From NCBI RefSeq assembly GCF_027942865.1, contig NC_134507.1, positions 4,916,026 to 4,980,025 of the forward strand: a DNA stretch of 64,000 nucleotides, read 5' to 3'. This document shows positions 1 through 15,700 of this stretch, piece by piece (within the stretch, counting starts at the first letter, position 1; each line of letters starts with the position of its first letter). The DNA comes from Odontesthes bonariensis (Eukaryota > Chordata > Actinopteri > Atheriniformes > Atherinopsidae). Under the pieces are notes generated by a model that did not search any database, was not told the origin of the DNA, and saw only the letters and a list, made by a program, of their open reading frames with translations. Both the position numbers and the translations under genes were made by a program.

Positions 1-162
1 ATCAACAAGACTTTTTCTCCTTTAAGCCTCACTTTTCCCTTTCTCTGGCGTTGTCCGTTTTTTTCTCCGCAACGATTCACATTCCATGCACACAGGGAAT
101 ACTGTGCTGATGTATCCCGGCAGAAACTATCCAATCAGGCTCTTGTCGATTTACACATTCTA

Positions 163-3879
<3,717 letters not shown>

Positions 3880-4149
3880 TTATAACTGAACATGGAATAT
3901 TTCTAAATCTTCGAAAAACAGTTATGATATTCAGAGAAACCATTTTTTACAGTTGTATTTCTTGCAATAGTCACAGTCCTTATTAAGCATGCAGCTAGAG
4001 AAGAGTACTTGCTTTAGCCAAGTTATACGTTAGGTGTCAAATTGCACACTCGAATCATTTTGACATGTGTCGCTTTCGTCGATCCAAATTGAACTAAATT
4101 CGCTATGAAACGGACTGTGAAGGATGCTGTGAAGTGACTGATCTCACTA

Positions 4150-4660
4150 ACTTATCTAGACTGTTGCTTGTTTTTAAATTAATTTAAATTATTTTATTTG
4201 AGTCGGTCGTCCAATAACCGGAAGGTTGGCGGTTCGATTTGCCACTCAAAAAAGATTGGTGGTACTGATAGCTGGAGGGGTGTCAGTCCACCTCCTTGTC
4301 ACGGCTGAGGTGCCCTTGAGCAAGGCACCGTACCCCCCCATGCTCCCCGGGCGCTTCATGGCTGCCCACCGCTCCAGGTTGGCATCTGTCTCTGAGTGTG
4401 TGACCCTGTGCATGTGTATGTGTGTGTCAACAGGTGCCAACCTGGATGGGTTAAAAGCGGAGGACAAATTTCGTGTGTATGCATGTATGCATGACCAATA
4501 AATCGGATCTTAATCTTGATCTTAATCTTTATACTCTTTTATGTATTTTAATGCTTCTTCCACTCCCCGCTGCAATGCTTTTATTTTATGTAAAGCACTT
4601 TGAATTGTTTGTACATAAAATGTGCTATATAAATAAATTTGATTTGATTTGGAGTCATTT
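4150..4660 (+). mobile_element. LINE 3' end with (GATTT)n tail, split by a SINE insertion
   Basis: The pieces at 4150-4200 and 4529-4660 together match the uninterrupted copies at 9606-9868 (+) and 5936-6330 (-). Shared blocks include actgttgcttgtttttaaat, then the AAGCACTTTGAATTGTTTGTA segment, and the end AATAAATTTGATTTGATTT. No coding part is left. The break falls inside an AT-rich block and is filled by the SINE at 4201-4528. Confidence 0.75.
4201..4528 (+). mobile_element. tRNA-derived SINE
   Basis: The head carries a B-box-like ggttcgattt at about 4231-4240, preceded by aaggttggc, as in the tRNA-related head of fish SINEs. A body follows (gcacggctgaggtgccc-type text at 4300-4320, then ggtgccaacctggatggg at 4431-4450). 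The tail is gacaataaatcggatcttaa with repeated (CTTAAT)n. A second, 5'-truncated copy with the same body and tail is at 36405-36526. No A box is clear, so the head may be incomplete. Confidence 0.75.
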
Positions 4661-5935
4661 AAGTTATCATAATCGTTTTTAATCACCCAATACCACGCAG
4701 GTAATGACATCCTGAAAGCTATGCAGTGCTTTACAGTGAGATAATATCAACAAGCATCCAGATGTATGGTTGAAGGTTTATGCATAAATACATGCATGCC
4801 GCATGTATTTACGTAGATTAGCTGGCAAAGGTCTGCGGTATAAATATATTATTGACAACAGAGGAACTCACTGTGATTTGTGATGCTATCAAAGGCCGAG
4901 TCCTTCTGCATCAACATCAAGACGCTTTTAAGTCATTAAATCAATCACCTGCTTCTTCATAACAATACACATTTAAACGGCGAGATGGTTGCATACTTAA
5001 CTGGAGCAAAGGGGTAGTCTCTATCGTGGTCTAGCACAGTCAAAGAAGTGTGCAAATATTTTATGTCATTGTGTGTGGGGATGACGCTGATGCTGCGGTC
5101 TTCTTCTGCCGGCTAACTGCATCTATTGCTAAAGCTAAAGCTAACTTTACGGGACGGGACAGTAGCTGCTGCTTTTAAGTACTTCTAGTAAATTCCAACA
5201 TCAAAAGCTCCATACAGCGATTTACGAGCACTGTATGAGCACATAATTGTAATAAATTTGGCACATAATTAAGTGGCTAAGTTCTGAATTTCACCAGCCG
5301 TTTTTTTAAAAAAAAGCGGACTTGAACATGAGACTTTTCTGTTAAACTAAATTACAAGGTCGAGAATAACGGTTCAAGATGACTTCCCTTCATGAGTGAA
5401 ATATTTCCGAAAATCCGGGAAGGCAGCAGTAGCCTCAATAGCTAGCAAAACTCTTAGCTTAGCCTATAAGTGGTATTTAGCATGGACTCTTGTGTATTTT
5501 TCCGCCTGGTAGTAAAGGGAAATAATATTGACAAGCCTAACTGTTAAAGCACAAACTATGCCACTTTTTCCCAAAAAAGATTGACACCTATAAAAGCTCG
5601 TTGGTTCCTTCTCTATGTGCAGCGCTGATTCGTCCCGGTTGCCGCACTGCAGCAGGTTTAGGCGTCCTGTTGCCAAGAAACGGTGGCCGTAAAACCAGCG
5701 TTTCTGCCATAAATTCTTCTTCGACCTTTTACTTTATTTTTTTTTTTTTAAAACAATTGTACGAAGTCAGAAGTTTGGTCGTGAATTTTTTTTAAATACA
5801 CTACGATTCTTAGCGTTCCGGTTTCATTTTTAGGTATTCCAACGATACTGTTGTCTGAAAAAGTGCGTTATAAATAAAATGTATTATTATTATTATTATT
5901 ATTATAACCCTGTTATTGCGCAGTTTTATCAAATC

Positions 5936-6330
5936 AAATTTATTTGTATAGCACATTTCATGTACAAAACAATCCAAAGTGCTTTACATGAAATAAAAGC
6001 ACTGCAGCAGGGAGTGGAAGAAGCATTACAGATACATAAAAGAATATAAAGAGAAACAAATAAAATAATTTAAATGAATTTAAAAACAAGCAACAGTCTG
6101 GATAAGTTAAAAGATATCGTGAAGATTTCATACACATGAGAACAGAAATGTTTTTAACCTGGATTTAAAAATGTCTCCATTTGGTGAAAGTTTAATCTCC
6201 ACTGGCAGTTTGTTCCACTTATTTGCAGCATAACAGCTAAATGCTGCTTCTCCATGTTTAGTCTGGACTCTGGACTGGACCAGCTGACCTGAGTCCTTGG
6301 ATCTAATGTGGATCTTTTTAAAGGATCCAC
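5936..6330 (-). mobile_element. LINE 3' end with (GATTT)n tail, inverse orientation
   Basis: Reverse complement of the 9606-9868 copy, slightly longer. It begins with the tail atcaaatcaaatttatttgt at 5931-5950, contains aaagtgctttacatgaaat, and extends through tggcagtttgttccacttat to 6330. No open reading frame of retrotransposon type remains. Confidence 0.75.
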
Positions 6331-6398
6331 ATTTCCTTTCAGCTTTCTCTCACCAGCACTCTGTACAACACAATAGACAAAGTACCATTTTGAAAAGA

Positions 6399-6404
6399 TT
6401 TATT
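6399..6404 (-). terminator. Candidate pex13 polyadenylation signal (AATAAA)
   Basis: The plus strand reads TTTATT, giving AATAAA on the gene strand 535 bp beyond the pex13 stop. It is the first canonical hexamer I saw downstream of the stop. It fits a normal 3'UTR length, but use is inferred. Confidence 0.45.
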
Positions 6405-6938
6405 TTCAAAATTATATTTAATATTTACAAAATGACCTTATATGACCAATAAACTGCTGAAAAAAGTGCAAAGTTTAACCCCCTGTAATTCCGACTGAAC
6501 CCAAATCCTATTTGCTTCACATGGAAAGCGACACACACTGTCGAGCATCTTTCAAGTGAGGGCCTAAACCGCACAGGGTTACACGATCGCACACCTCTGT
6601 TCTTACACTGTCACTGAACAGGCAACGCGCAAGGGCACCTCATTAAAATGACATTTAAAGAACACAACACTTTCTCGTACAAGCTCTGACTAAAGAAATG
6701 TTACAGGGAATCTGTGGTTGAAAAAATACATTTTTCACCTTAACAGAAGGTTCCGACCGCACGGATGATCAAAATCAGGAACTACTCTAAGCAATTCTTG
6801 ATGAGGTCCATTGTGTTAAAGCCCAAACGCCTACTATCAGGTGATTTTTAGTCAAGCTCCATAGTTAAAGACTGCAAACAAGTACAGAATGAGCTAACCA
6901 TTGATTTAGATTAGCAGCAATGCATATAGGCACAATCA

Positions 6939-9900
6939 TCACAGGTCAGTCTTCTCACAGATGTTTAGCACTGTACTGGAGGGCATGCTGGAGATGGATG
7001 TTCCCAGACTGTAGGAAGCTGGTGTTTCTCTGTACACCGACTCCAGCAGCTGCTCTGCAGAGCCCGAGGTGGAGGCTGTGGGGAGGTCTGGGGTAAAACC
7101 TTGGACTGAAATTGACTGTGGTGGTGCCGCCGAGGTTGTTTGGGAGGCCTCCGTGGTCTCTTGTTCGGCCTGAGCAAGCCTTTCCATCTCCGCCTGCTTA
7201 CGACCTTTTCGCTTGCCGAGGACCTTGACATAGTTGGCCGGGACGAGTCCCGTAGTTTGACCGTCCACGCTGGCCAGCAGCCAGCCGCGCATGCGGGGCT
7301 GTTGCTCTAAACAAGGGGGAGAATAATATGTGACAATCTGAGCGATCGATACTGAAGATTTCAAAAAGTTGTACAGTGGAAACCGCTTATAGTGGTCACG
7401 GATATAGTAATCAACCGCTTATATAATTAAAAGGCTTGGGACAGAATCATTTCTATACAAATGCTGTTTAAATAATTCATTTATAGTAATCAAGAAATCC
7501 GCTTCTAATGTTCATTTTTGGCCATTTTATGAATGTAAACATGTGCAAAAATAATTTTAAAACTACGTGTAGCTATTTTATTTTTTACTCCCTTGATTCC
7601 TTTCTGGACGTCTGCTTCTGCCTCGCTAGCCAACGTAACGAGTTGACACCGGGCAGCAAGCGCGCGAATCATGGCTGGAAAAAGGAAGTCATTTTCTCTG
7701 AATGAAAAACGTAGTCTCCTCGAGGCGTGTGACAAATTACCAAAAACGAGCCAACGAGATGCTGCGGCGAAGCATATGGATAAATATGTGAACAGATTTC
7801 TTAATGCGGTGCAGGAGAGCCGCAACACAAAACAGAGGTAGCTGTAATTTTCTTGATGCAGTTATCTTCTATGTTGTTGTTCTATGAAACAGTTTGTTTC
7901 AAACTTTATTTTCAGACTTGTAAAAAAAAAAATGCACCGGCGGCACAGCAGAGAATAAGTTACGTACTGTATTTGAGTTAGCCTGCAGTATGTCTGCGCA
8001 CTGCGCAGTACTGTAATTAAACTTGCATGATAATAAAATTCAGTAAATGCTGAAGCTATCTGTTTCATTTAATTTTTCTCATTGAAAAACGATACAAATG
8101 ACATTTAGATGATATTCTGCATAAAAAAATAAGTGAAATACCTGTACTGTAATACAAATTCGGTTTTAGTAATCAACCGCTTATAGTGTTCAAATTAACT
8201 CTGGACCAACGTGATCACTATAAGCGGTTTCCACTGTATAGCTTTTATCAAGTCGTTAATTAACTCTGAAACAGTTTGAGGATGAAAACAGCCAGGATTG
8301 AAGCCAATTCAACCAAAAATAAAAGAAAATATTAAATAATATAAAAGATATTATATATACAAACACACACGCATATTGTTTTTTTTATATCATGTATTTT
8401 TGAACAGTAGATACTGATTTTCTTGAGAAAAAGGGTGGACAGAAATGATGTCAGGGAATCATTAAAAAGATCTCACCTTTAGGAGCGAGGTTAAGCATAT
8501 CTCCAGCCCGTAAAGGAATCTCCTGCTCAGAAGCAGCAGAAAAATCGTACTCTGCTCTGGCCACAACGTGGTCATCTTCCCCGCTGGCCCAGTTCGTGGC
8601 TACACAAAGACAGAACATTTTTTACGGACTGTAGCTCGTAGTTAAATACAGACTGCACAGATCACAACAACACCTTACAATTGCAACCAACTGTCAACTC
8701 AGAAGTTTTGTAATTGTCTTGAACAACACCTTAATGTTAAATGTTGAGAACTAAGGTGCAAAGGGAGCCTTAAAAAAAAAAGAAAAGTTACATGTTTTTG
8801 CCGTTAATTTATAGAGAAGCAGGTCAGAGATGGATCCAGATACTAAATGTTGGTCTCACCATTTTCTTCAGAGTCAGGGCTGGAGCTTAGAAGTTTCCAT
8901 ATGAGGTAGGGTCCGCCCAGGACTACAGCAAAAAACAGGAAGATTGGCCAGGACTTCACACTCTGATCCTCCATGCCTGCTCCATACCCTCTGGATGAGC
9001 TTGTAGCCAGAGCATCACTCGTGCTGTCAGCCCACAAGTCTTCAACATCAGCATCCGACGCCCTCCCCAGGAGCCTCTGCAACCGTCGGTAGAAGTAGCG
9101 CAGTGTGCGCACAAGGGCAAACGCTGATAAAACTCTGGTGAGATGAGTGCGGAGCCTTGTCAGGTGGTTGGCTACGTCCAGCACGGCACGGAAACTGTTA
9201 TACACGGCTGAAAAGGTGGCGTCCAGCATCATGCTAACAGATGCAAAGGCTTGGACGATGCTCTCAATGGACTGAAAGGCACCACGGCTGCTCTCCTCTG
9301 CCTGCTGCACAAACCGGCTGGGAGCAACGTCTTCTGTGTGGGGTAAACGGCCGTACCCTCCCATGCCATAACCTGGACCACCACCACCATAGCTGTAAGG
9401 GCTGTAGCCACCATACATGGAGCTCCCATAGGGGCTGTAAGACGAGTTGAAAGAGCTGTAGGAAGGACGGTAGGACTGTTGGACGGGCCGAGGAGGCACT
9501 GGAGGAACCATCCTGGTCATGACAGGAGGCCCAATAGGAATTGAGGGGGCTGCAGATGGTCCAAAATCTGTCGATCTGTTTGGCGAGATATATACGTCAT
9601 AATACAGGAGATTAAACTTTCACCAAATGTAGACATTTTTAAATCCAGGTTAAAGACATTTCTGTTCTCATGTGTCTATGCATGAAATATCTTTTAACTT
9701 GCTTGTTTTTAAATTCATTTAAATTATTTGATTTGTTTCTCTTTATATTCTTTTATGTAATTTTAATGCTTCGTACACTCCCTGCTGCAATGCTTTTATT
9801 TTATTTGAAGCACTTTGAATTGTTTGTACATGAAATGTGCTATATAAATAAATTTGATTTGATTTGATATTTGGTTGTCAAATATGGTGAAATATTAATA

Positions 9901-10697
9901 GTTTAAAACTGCTCCAATTTAAAACTCGAGAATCAAAAGTTTTGCAGGTTGTGGTGTTAAAAGGTAAACCAATTATTCAATTCAATTCATTTTTATTTAT
10001 ATAGCGCCAAATACAACAAATGTCATCTCAAGGCACTTAGATAATAAAGTCCAATTCAAGCCAATTGGAATTCAATTAATTGTAATCATAATTATTCATT
10101 AAATAATCCAATTCGTTCATATAGAGCCAATTCAAAAACAATTTCCAAGCTAAGGAAACCAACATATTGCACTGAAACTTGTAAATTATCAATAATAAAA
10201 TGAGGACTTTTCTTTATTTTAGGTGTGGTCTGCTCATTCATTTAAAAAAAAATGGAACAATCTGGTTTAGAAAAAGTAGAAAAAGGTAAATATCATATCA
10301 GGGCCTCGCTAAACTTAGCTTGCTAGCTAGTCTGTCAAACGTACAACAAGTGAATGAATTCTTGTAAAATGTCTGTCATTGACAGCTCATTCTGAAATAC
10401 GCAAAGACAGTTAATGGATTCGGTATTAGACGTAAAAACAACATGACAACATTTTCAGAACAGGATTTACAAATGTTTCGGTTGTCCCCTCTCGTTTTGC
10501 ACAACAACTTTAGCATTAGCTAGTTAGCAACAGCTTTAGCATTAGCCAGTTAGCTAACAGCTTCGGGCCAGTTGTTGGCTAACTGGCCCGAAGCTGTCGG
10601 CAACAAAGTTAATCCTCGCTTGCCTGAAATTCAGAGGTACACCCATAGCCCCCGGAATTCGCCTTTCCCATGGTTTTGGCGGAGGGTGCGAATCCAT
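6939..10697 (-). CDS. pex13: PEX13, peroxisomal membrane docking protein, complete in four exons
   Basis: Exons in transcript order: 10624-10697, 8860-9575, 8477-8599, 6939-7306. Total 1281 nt, 426 aa (human about 403). The ATG at 10697-10695 opens MDSHPPPKPWERRIPG, the conserved N-terminal signature of PEX13. Residues about 40-85 are Ser/Tyr/Gly-rich. Residues about 90-215 hold the peroxin-13 core (SRFVQQAEESSRGAFQSIES, DATFSAVYNSFRAVLDVANH). SWPIFLFFAVVLGGPYLIWK at about 233-252 is the membrane span. An SH3 domain lies at about 277-335 (ARAEYDFSAASEQE, RGWLLASVDGQTTGLVPANY). The C-terminal tail is Ser/Thr/Gln-rich and poorly conserved, ending EKTDL. With PEX14 the protein docks cargo-loaded PEX5 at the peroxisome and forms the import pore. 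Intron 1 starts with GC rather than GT. Introns 1 and 3 carry LINE tails and a pogo-like element. Confidence 0.96.
7374..8236 (+). mobile_element. Internally deleted pogo/Tigger-like (Tc1/mariner superfamily) DNA transposon
   Basis: The ends are inverted repeats of about 27 bp starting CAGTGGAAACCGCTTATAGT, with one mismatch, and TA on both sides (7372-7373, 8237-8238) as the expected target-site duplication. The block aaccgcttata is repeated again inside both ends. It keeps only the 5' part of a transposase gene (see 7671-7841) and lies in pex13 intron 3. Confidence 0.88.
7671..7841 (+). pseudogene. Truncated transposase N-terminus, CENP-B/Psq-type helix-turn-helix (56 aa)
   Basis: The ATG at 7671 opens a 56-residue frame, MAGKRKSFSLNEKRSLLEAC, then DKLPKTSQRDAAAKHMDKYV, ending at TAG 7839-7841. 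Basic residues, then LNEK-LLEAC-LP-SQRDAA are typical of the first DNA-binding helix-turn-helix of pogo/Tigger transposases. The DDE catalytic domain is missing, so it cannot transpose. It could at most bind the element's own ends; it is more likely a deletion relic. Confidence 0.7.
9606..9868 (+). mobile_element. LINE 3' end with (GATTT)n tail
   Basis: Uninterrupted copy of the family at 4150-4660 and 5936-6330. It begins near attaaactttcaccaaatg, passes gcactttgaattgtttgta, and ends in aataaatttgatttgatttg. It is in pex13 intron 1, about 30 bp upstream of the exon 2 acceptor and antisense to the gene. Confidence 0.75.
9975..10170 (-). mobile_element. LINE 3' end, (TTCAA)n-tailed family, inverse orientation
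   Basis: Starts with the tail ttcaattcaattcattttta (reverse complement of the family end), then tatagcgccaaatacaaca, caaatgtcatctcaaggcac and caattccaagct-like text to about 10170. It matches the plus-strand copy ending at 57475 and the copy at 17764-17960. It lies in pex13 intron 1. Confidence 0.75.
10505..10597. repeat. Tandem 26-bp direct repeat and perfect 17-bp hairpin in pex13 intron 1
   Basis: Two copies of a 26-bp unit beginning ctttagcattagc lie at about 10509-10560. They run into a perfect inverted repeat: 10557-10573 (ACAGCTTCGGGCCAGTT) and 10581-10597, with a 7-base loop. The stem ends 26 bp downstream, in transcript sense, of the non-canonical pex13 exon 1 donor at 10623-10622. 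Confidence 0.8.
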
Positions 10698-11602
10698 CGT
10701 AAAATATTTGTCCTTTAAGTAAAACTAATGTGAGACTTATCTCCGCCCCCTAACTGTTTTTTTTTTTTTTTTTTTTTTTGATAAACTTTATTTATCTTCA
10801 CAATATCACAGTAACAGCCGTCATGAAAGAAATAGTGTACAGTAATGGACAAAGGACATAAAATGAAAGAAGAACATAGTTAAAAAATACAACGATAGAA
10901 AACAGTTAGAACAGAAGAGAGAGAAAAAAGGAAAAAAGAAAAAGAAAAAAAAAGAAAAAATTACACAAGTAAATGCGTAAAATAAGTTATAGTCTTTCCA
11001 AAAACTTATTGTTTAATAGCCTTTTTGTTTATTGAATTCGAGATTGAGTCAAGATACATGTTTAAACATTATTGTTGGGAACTATAAATTACTTTGGTTA
11101 TATTAAATTTCTAAAGTGACAAATATCACACATAGGCTCTACCTTTGAGATACTAATTCTCTGCACAGACATAACCTAATATTCTTAATAAAAAAAGATC
11201 CCAACGTCCCAGAAAGGCACCACCTTCAGCAAGTTGTGATCAGACCAAAATAACTGAAACTGTCTTTATGCAACCAAATCCATCTAAATCTGTTAACAGC
11301 TATGGTTATTTTAGTAAACACCTAGGCGCTATTGAACATGCACACACACGCGCACGCACACGCTTTCTAAATCTATTAAATCTATTATCTATTAAAAAAA
11401 AAATTTTTTTTTAATAATACTGTAGATTTGTATATAGCGAATGTTTATTCACTATTTTTATTTTATTTTCTTATATTTTCTTTTATTTTCTTTTATATTT
11501 ATTTTATTCTATTCTATTTGCTTGTTTTTACTTTAATTGTTTTCATATCTTTTACTGTATGCTGCTGCAACAAAACAATTTCCCAAATTGGGATGAATAA
11601 AG

Positions 11603-11688
<86 letters not shown>

Positions 11689-12760
11689 ACGATTTGATTA
11701 CTACGGCCTAGTTCCTAAAACAGCGAGCAGTACATTGATATTTCAGTTTTGTCCAAGAGAGGGTGCTAACTTGTCAGAAAATAGAAATCCCTGGTTCTTT
11801 GTTAACTTGACTTGACTTAAATCCATTCTCTCCATCTCGGCTTTTTGAATTTTAGAGAAACACTAAAAGTGTCCAGACAGAAAAGAGGTTTGGATTTGAA
11901 CACATAACATCTTTTTTAAAGCCTTGAACGATGAAGTTGGAATGTGAAATGTCACTGTGGATAATTCAGCTATTAAGCGAAACCATGCATATATAATGCC
12001 TTCTTGGGAAAAGATAGCAACATGACATGGGTTCCTCTGTTCACTTTTTACAGTAAAGGCGCAAAGATCTGATAACACCAGCAGCTGTCTATTATTTTCT
12101 GAAACTCTGTTCTTAGAAATAAATACTTTGAATTCACACCTAACAGTTAACATCCTATAACTGACACAGACAGAGAACTTGCTTGAAGAGCAGAATGCTT
12201 CTGAGAATATAAATTAGTGACAATGAGCCGCGTCACTTTTTCTCGTGTCAGGTTCCTGACTGCTGACAGAGCAGCTCTGGGATTTGACTTACATTGACAT
12301 ACGTGACTTTGATTTGTGGGGACATACCTCTGAACTACCTTGCTAGCTCTCACAAACGTCAGTAAACCCTGTAGTAAGGTTAATGAGGGGGTGGCATGTG
12401 ATTACACTACCGCAAGCGTGAAGGAAGCTGTTCTTGACTACAAACAGTTAGTGCAGAGAGGGGGAGTGTGGTTTTAGGAGGGAGTCCTATGATGTCAAGT
12501 GGTCTAGTGTAGGTGGCAGAGTATGGGGAGCCACCAGGGACAGTGTTCAGAATTGGCTCACATAAAAGCATATAAAATCAAACTCTCTCACATAATATGC
12601 TAAAAACCTTATTCATATACAAATGAAATAATCTCATATAAAATATTCTCATACACACTTCTGAAGTCAAACTCTCACACTGTATTGAAATTCCTGCATC
12701 ATACTAATGAAATGCTCTCATGCACATAACTGAAAAATCGTGCACTCACACACGCAAGAG
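10698..12760. other. Upstream flank of pex13 and unannotated stretch before the satellite
   Basis: Just upstream of the pex13 ATG the sequence has a GC-box-like ccgccccc at about 10743-10749, a plausible promoter element. It is followed by a run of about 24 T (10758-10780), AT-rich sequence and A-rich sequence (10917-10965), suggesting an old retroposed insert in inverse orientation. A LINE end with a (TCTA)n tail lies at 11560-11688. From 11.7 to 12.5 kb I recognise nothing; the open frames there on the minus strand do not resemble a known family. From 12.54 kb degenerate copies of the satellite unit begin. Confidence 0.5.
11604..11688. repeat. (TCTA)n microsatellite, about 21 copies
   Basis: An uninterrupted tetranucleotide run directly follows ttgggatgaataaagta, the terminal sequence of a fish LINE 3' end whose tail is this tetranucleotide. 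It probably grew from the tail of that insertion. Confidence 0.9.
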
Positions 12761-12761
12761 A

Positions 12762-15700
12762 AAAGCTCTCATATAAAACAGTGAAAAGCTTTCATATAAA
12801 ACGGTGAAAAGCTCTCATATAAACTAGTGAAAAGCTCTCATATAAACCAGTGAAAAGCTCATATAAACTAGTGAAAAGCTCTCATATAAATCAGTAAAAA
12901 GCTCTCATATAAACTGGTGAAAAGCTCTCATATAAACTAGTGAAAAGCTCTCATATAAACTAGTGAAAAGCTCTCATATAAACTAGTGAAAAGCTCTCAT
13001 ATAAACTAGTGAAAAGCTCTCATATAAACTAGTGAAAAGCTCTCATATAAACCAGTGAAAAGCTCTCATATAAACTAGTGAAAAGCTCTCATATAAACTA
13101 GTGAAAAGCTCTCATATAAACTAGTGAAAAGCTTTCATATAAACCAGCGAAAAGCTCTCATATAAACTAGTGAAAAGCTCTCATATAAACTAGTGAAAAG
13201 CTCTCATATAAACCAGTGAAAAGCTCTCATATAAACCAGTGAAAAGCTCTCATATAAACCAGTGAAAAGCTCTCATATAAACTAGTGAAAAGCTCTCATA
13301 TAAACTAGTGAAATGCTCTCATATAAACTAGTGAAAAGCTCTCATATGAACTAGTGAAAAGCTCTCATATAAACTAGTGAAAAGCTCTCATATAAACTAG
13401 TGAAAAGCTCTCATATAAACTAGTGAAAAGCTCTCATATAAACCAGTGAAAAGCTCTCATATAAACTAGTGAAAAGATCTCATATAAACTAGTGAAAAGC
13501 TTTCATATAAACCAGTGAAAAGCTCTTATATAAACCAGTGAAAAGCTCTCATATAAACCGGTGAAAAGCTCTCATATAAACTAGTGAAAAGCTCTCATAT
13601 AAACCGGTGAAAAGCCCTCATATAAACTAGTGAAAAGCTCTCATATAAACCAGTGAAAAGCCCTCATATAAACTAGTGAAAAGATCTCATATAAACTAGT
13701 GAAAAGCTCTTATATAAACTAGTGAAAAGCTCTCATATAAACCAGTGAAAAGCTCTCATATAAACCAGTGAAAAGCTCTCATATAAACTAGTGAAAAGCT
13801 CTTATATAAACTAGTGAAAAGCTCTCATATAAACCAGTGAAAAGCCCTCATATAAACTAGTGAAAAGCTCTCATATAAACCGGTGAAAAGCTCTCATATA
13901 AACTAGTGAAAAGCTCTCATATAAACCAGTGAAAAGCCCTCATATAAACTAGTGAAAAGCTCTCATATAAACCAGTGAAAAGCCCTCATATAAACTAGTG
14001 AAAAGATCTCATATAAACTAGTGAAAAGCTCTTATATAAACTAGTGAAAAGCTCTCATATAAACCAGTGAAAAGCTCTCATATAAACCAGTGAAAAGCTC
14101 TCATATAAACCAGTGAAAAGCTCTCATATAAACTAGTGAAAAGCTCTTATATAAACTAGTGAAAAGCTCTCATATAAACCAGTAAAAAGCCCTCATATAA
14201 ACTAGTGAAAAGCTCTCATATAAACCGGTGAAAAGCTCTCATATAAACTAGTGAAAAGCTCTCATATAAACCAGTGAAAAGCCCTCATATAAACTAGTGA
14301 AAAGCTCTCATATAAACCAGTGAAAAGCCCTCATATAAACTAGTGAAAAGATCTCATATAAACTAGTGAAAAGCTCTTATATAAACCAGTGAAAAGCTCT
14401 CATATAAACCAGTGAAAAGCTCTCATATAAACCAGTGAAAAGCTCTCATATAAACCAGTGAAAAGCTCTCATATAAACTAGTGAAAAGATCTCATATAAA
14501 CTAGTAAAAAGCTCTTATATAAACTAGTGAAAAGCTCTCATATAAACTAGTGAAAAGATCTCATATAAACTAGTGAAAAGCTCGTATATAAACTAGTGAA
14601 AAGCTCTCATATAAACTAGTGAAAAGCTCTCATATAAACTAGTGAAAAGCTCTCATATAAACCAGTGAAAAGCTCTCATATAAACTAGTGAAAAGATCTC
14701 ATATAAACTAGTGAAAAGCTCTTATATAAACTAGTTAAAAGCTCTCATATAAACTAGTGAAAAGCTCTCATATAAACCAGTGAAAAGCTCTCATATAAAC
14801 CAGTGAAAAGCTCTCATATAAACTAGTGAAAAGCTCTCATATAAACTAGTGAAAAGCTCTCATATAAACTAGTGAAAAGCTCTCATATAAACTAGTGAAA
14901 TGCTCTCATATAAACCAGTGAAAAGCTCTCATATAAACTAGTGAAAAGATCTCATATAAACTAGTGAAAAGCTCTCATATAAACTAGTGAAAAGCTCTCA
15001 TATAAACTAGTGAAAAGATCTCATATAAACTAGTGAAAAGCTCTTATATAAACTAGTGAAAAGCTCTCATATAAACCAGTGAAAAGCTCTCATATAAACT
15101 AGTGAAAAGCTCTCATATAAACTAGTGAAAAGATCTCATATAAACTAGTGAAAAGATCTCATATAAACTAGTGAAAAGCTCTTATATAAACTAGTGAAAA
15201 GCTCTCATATAAACCAGTGAAAAGCTCTCATATAAACCAGTGAAAAGCTCTCATATAAACCAGTGAAAAGCTCTCATATAAACTAGTGAAAAGCTCTTAT
15301 ATAAACTAGTGAAAAGCTCTCATATAAACCAGTGAAAAGCCCTCATATAAACTAGTGAAAAGCTCTCATATAAACCGGTGAAAAGCTCTCATATAAACTA
15401 GTGAAAAGCTCTCATATAAACCAGTGAAAAGCCCTCATATAAACTAGTGAAAAGCTCTCATATAAACCAGTGAAAAGCCCTCATATAAACTAGTGAAAAG
15501 ATCTCATATAAACTAGTGAAAAGCTCTTATATAAACTAGTGAAAAGCTCTCATATAAACCAGTGAAAAGCTCTCATATAAACCAGTGAAAAGCTCTCATA
15601 TAAACCAGTGAAAAGCTCTCATATAAACTAGTGAAAAGCTCTTATATAAACTAGTGAAAAGCTCTCATATAAACCAGTGAAAAGCCCTCATATAAACTAG

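Noticed and set aside
4201..4260. A functional tRNA gene from the B-box-like sequence
   Set aside because: No cloverleaf can be drawn and the downstream body is that of a SINE.
11863..12353. Two minus-strand open frames of 96 and 68 codons
   Set aside because: No family resemblance, no splice context, AT-rich composition; likely chance.
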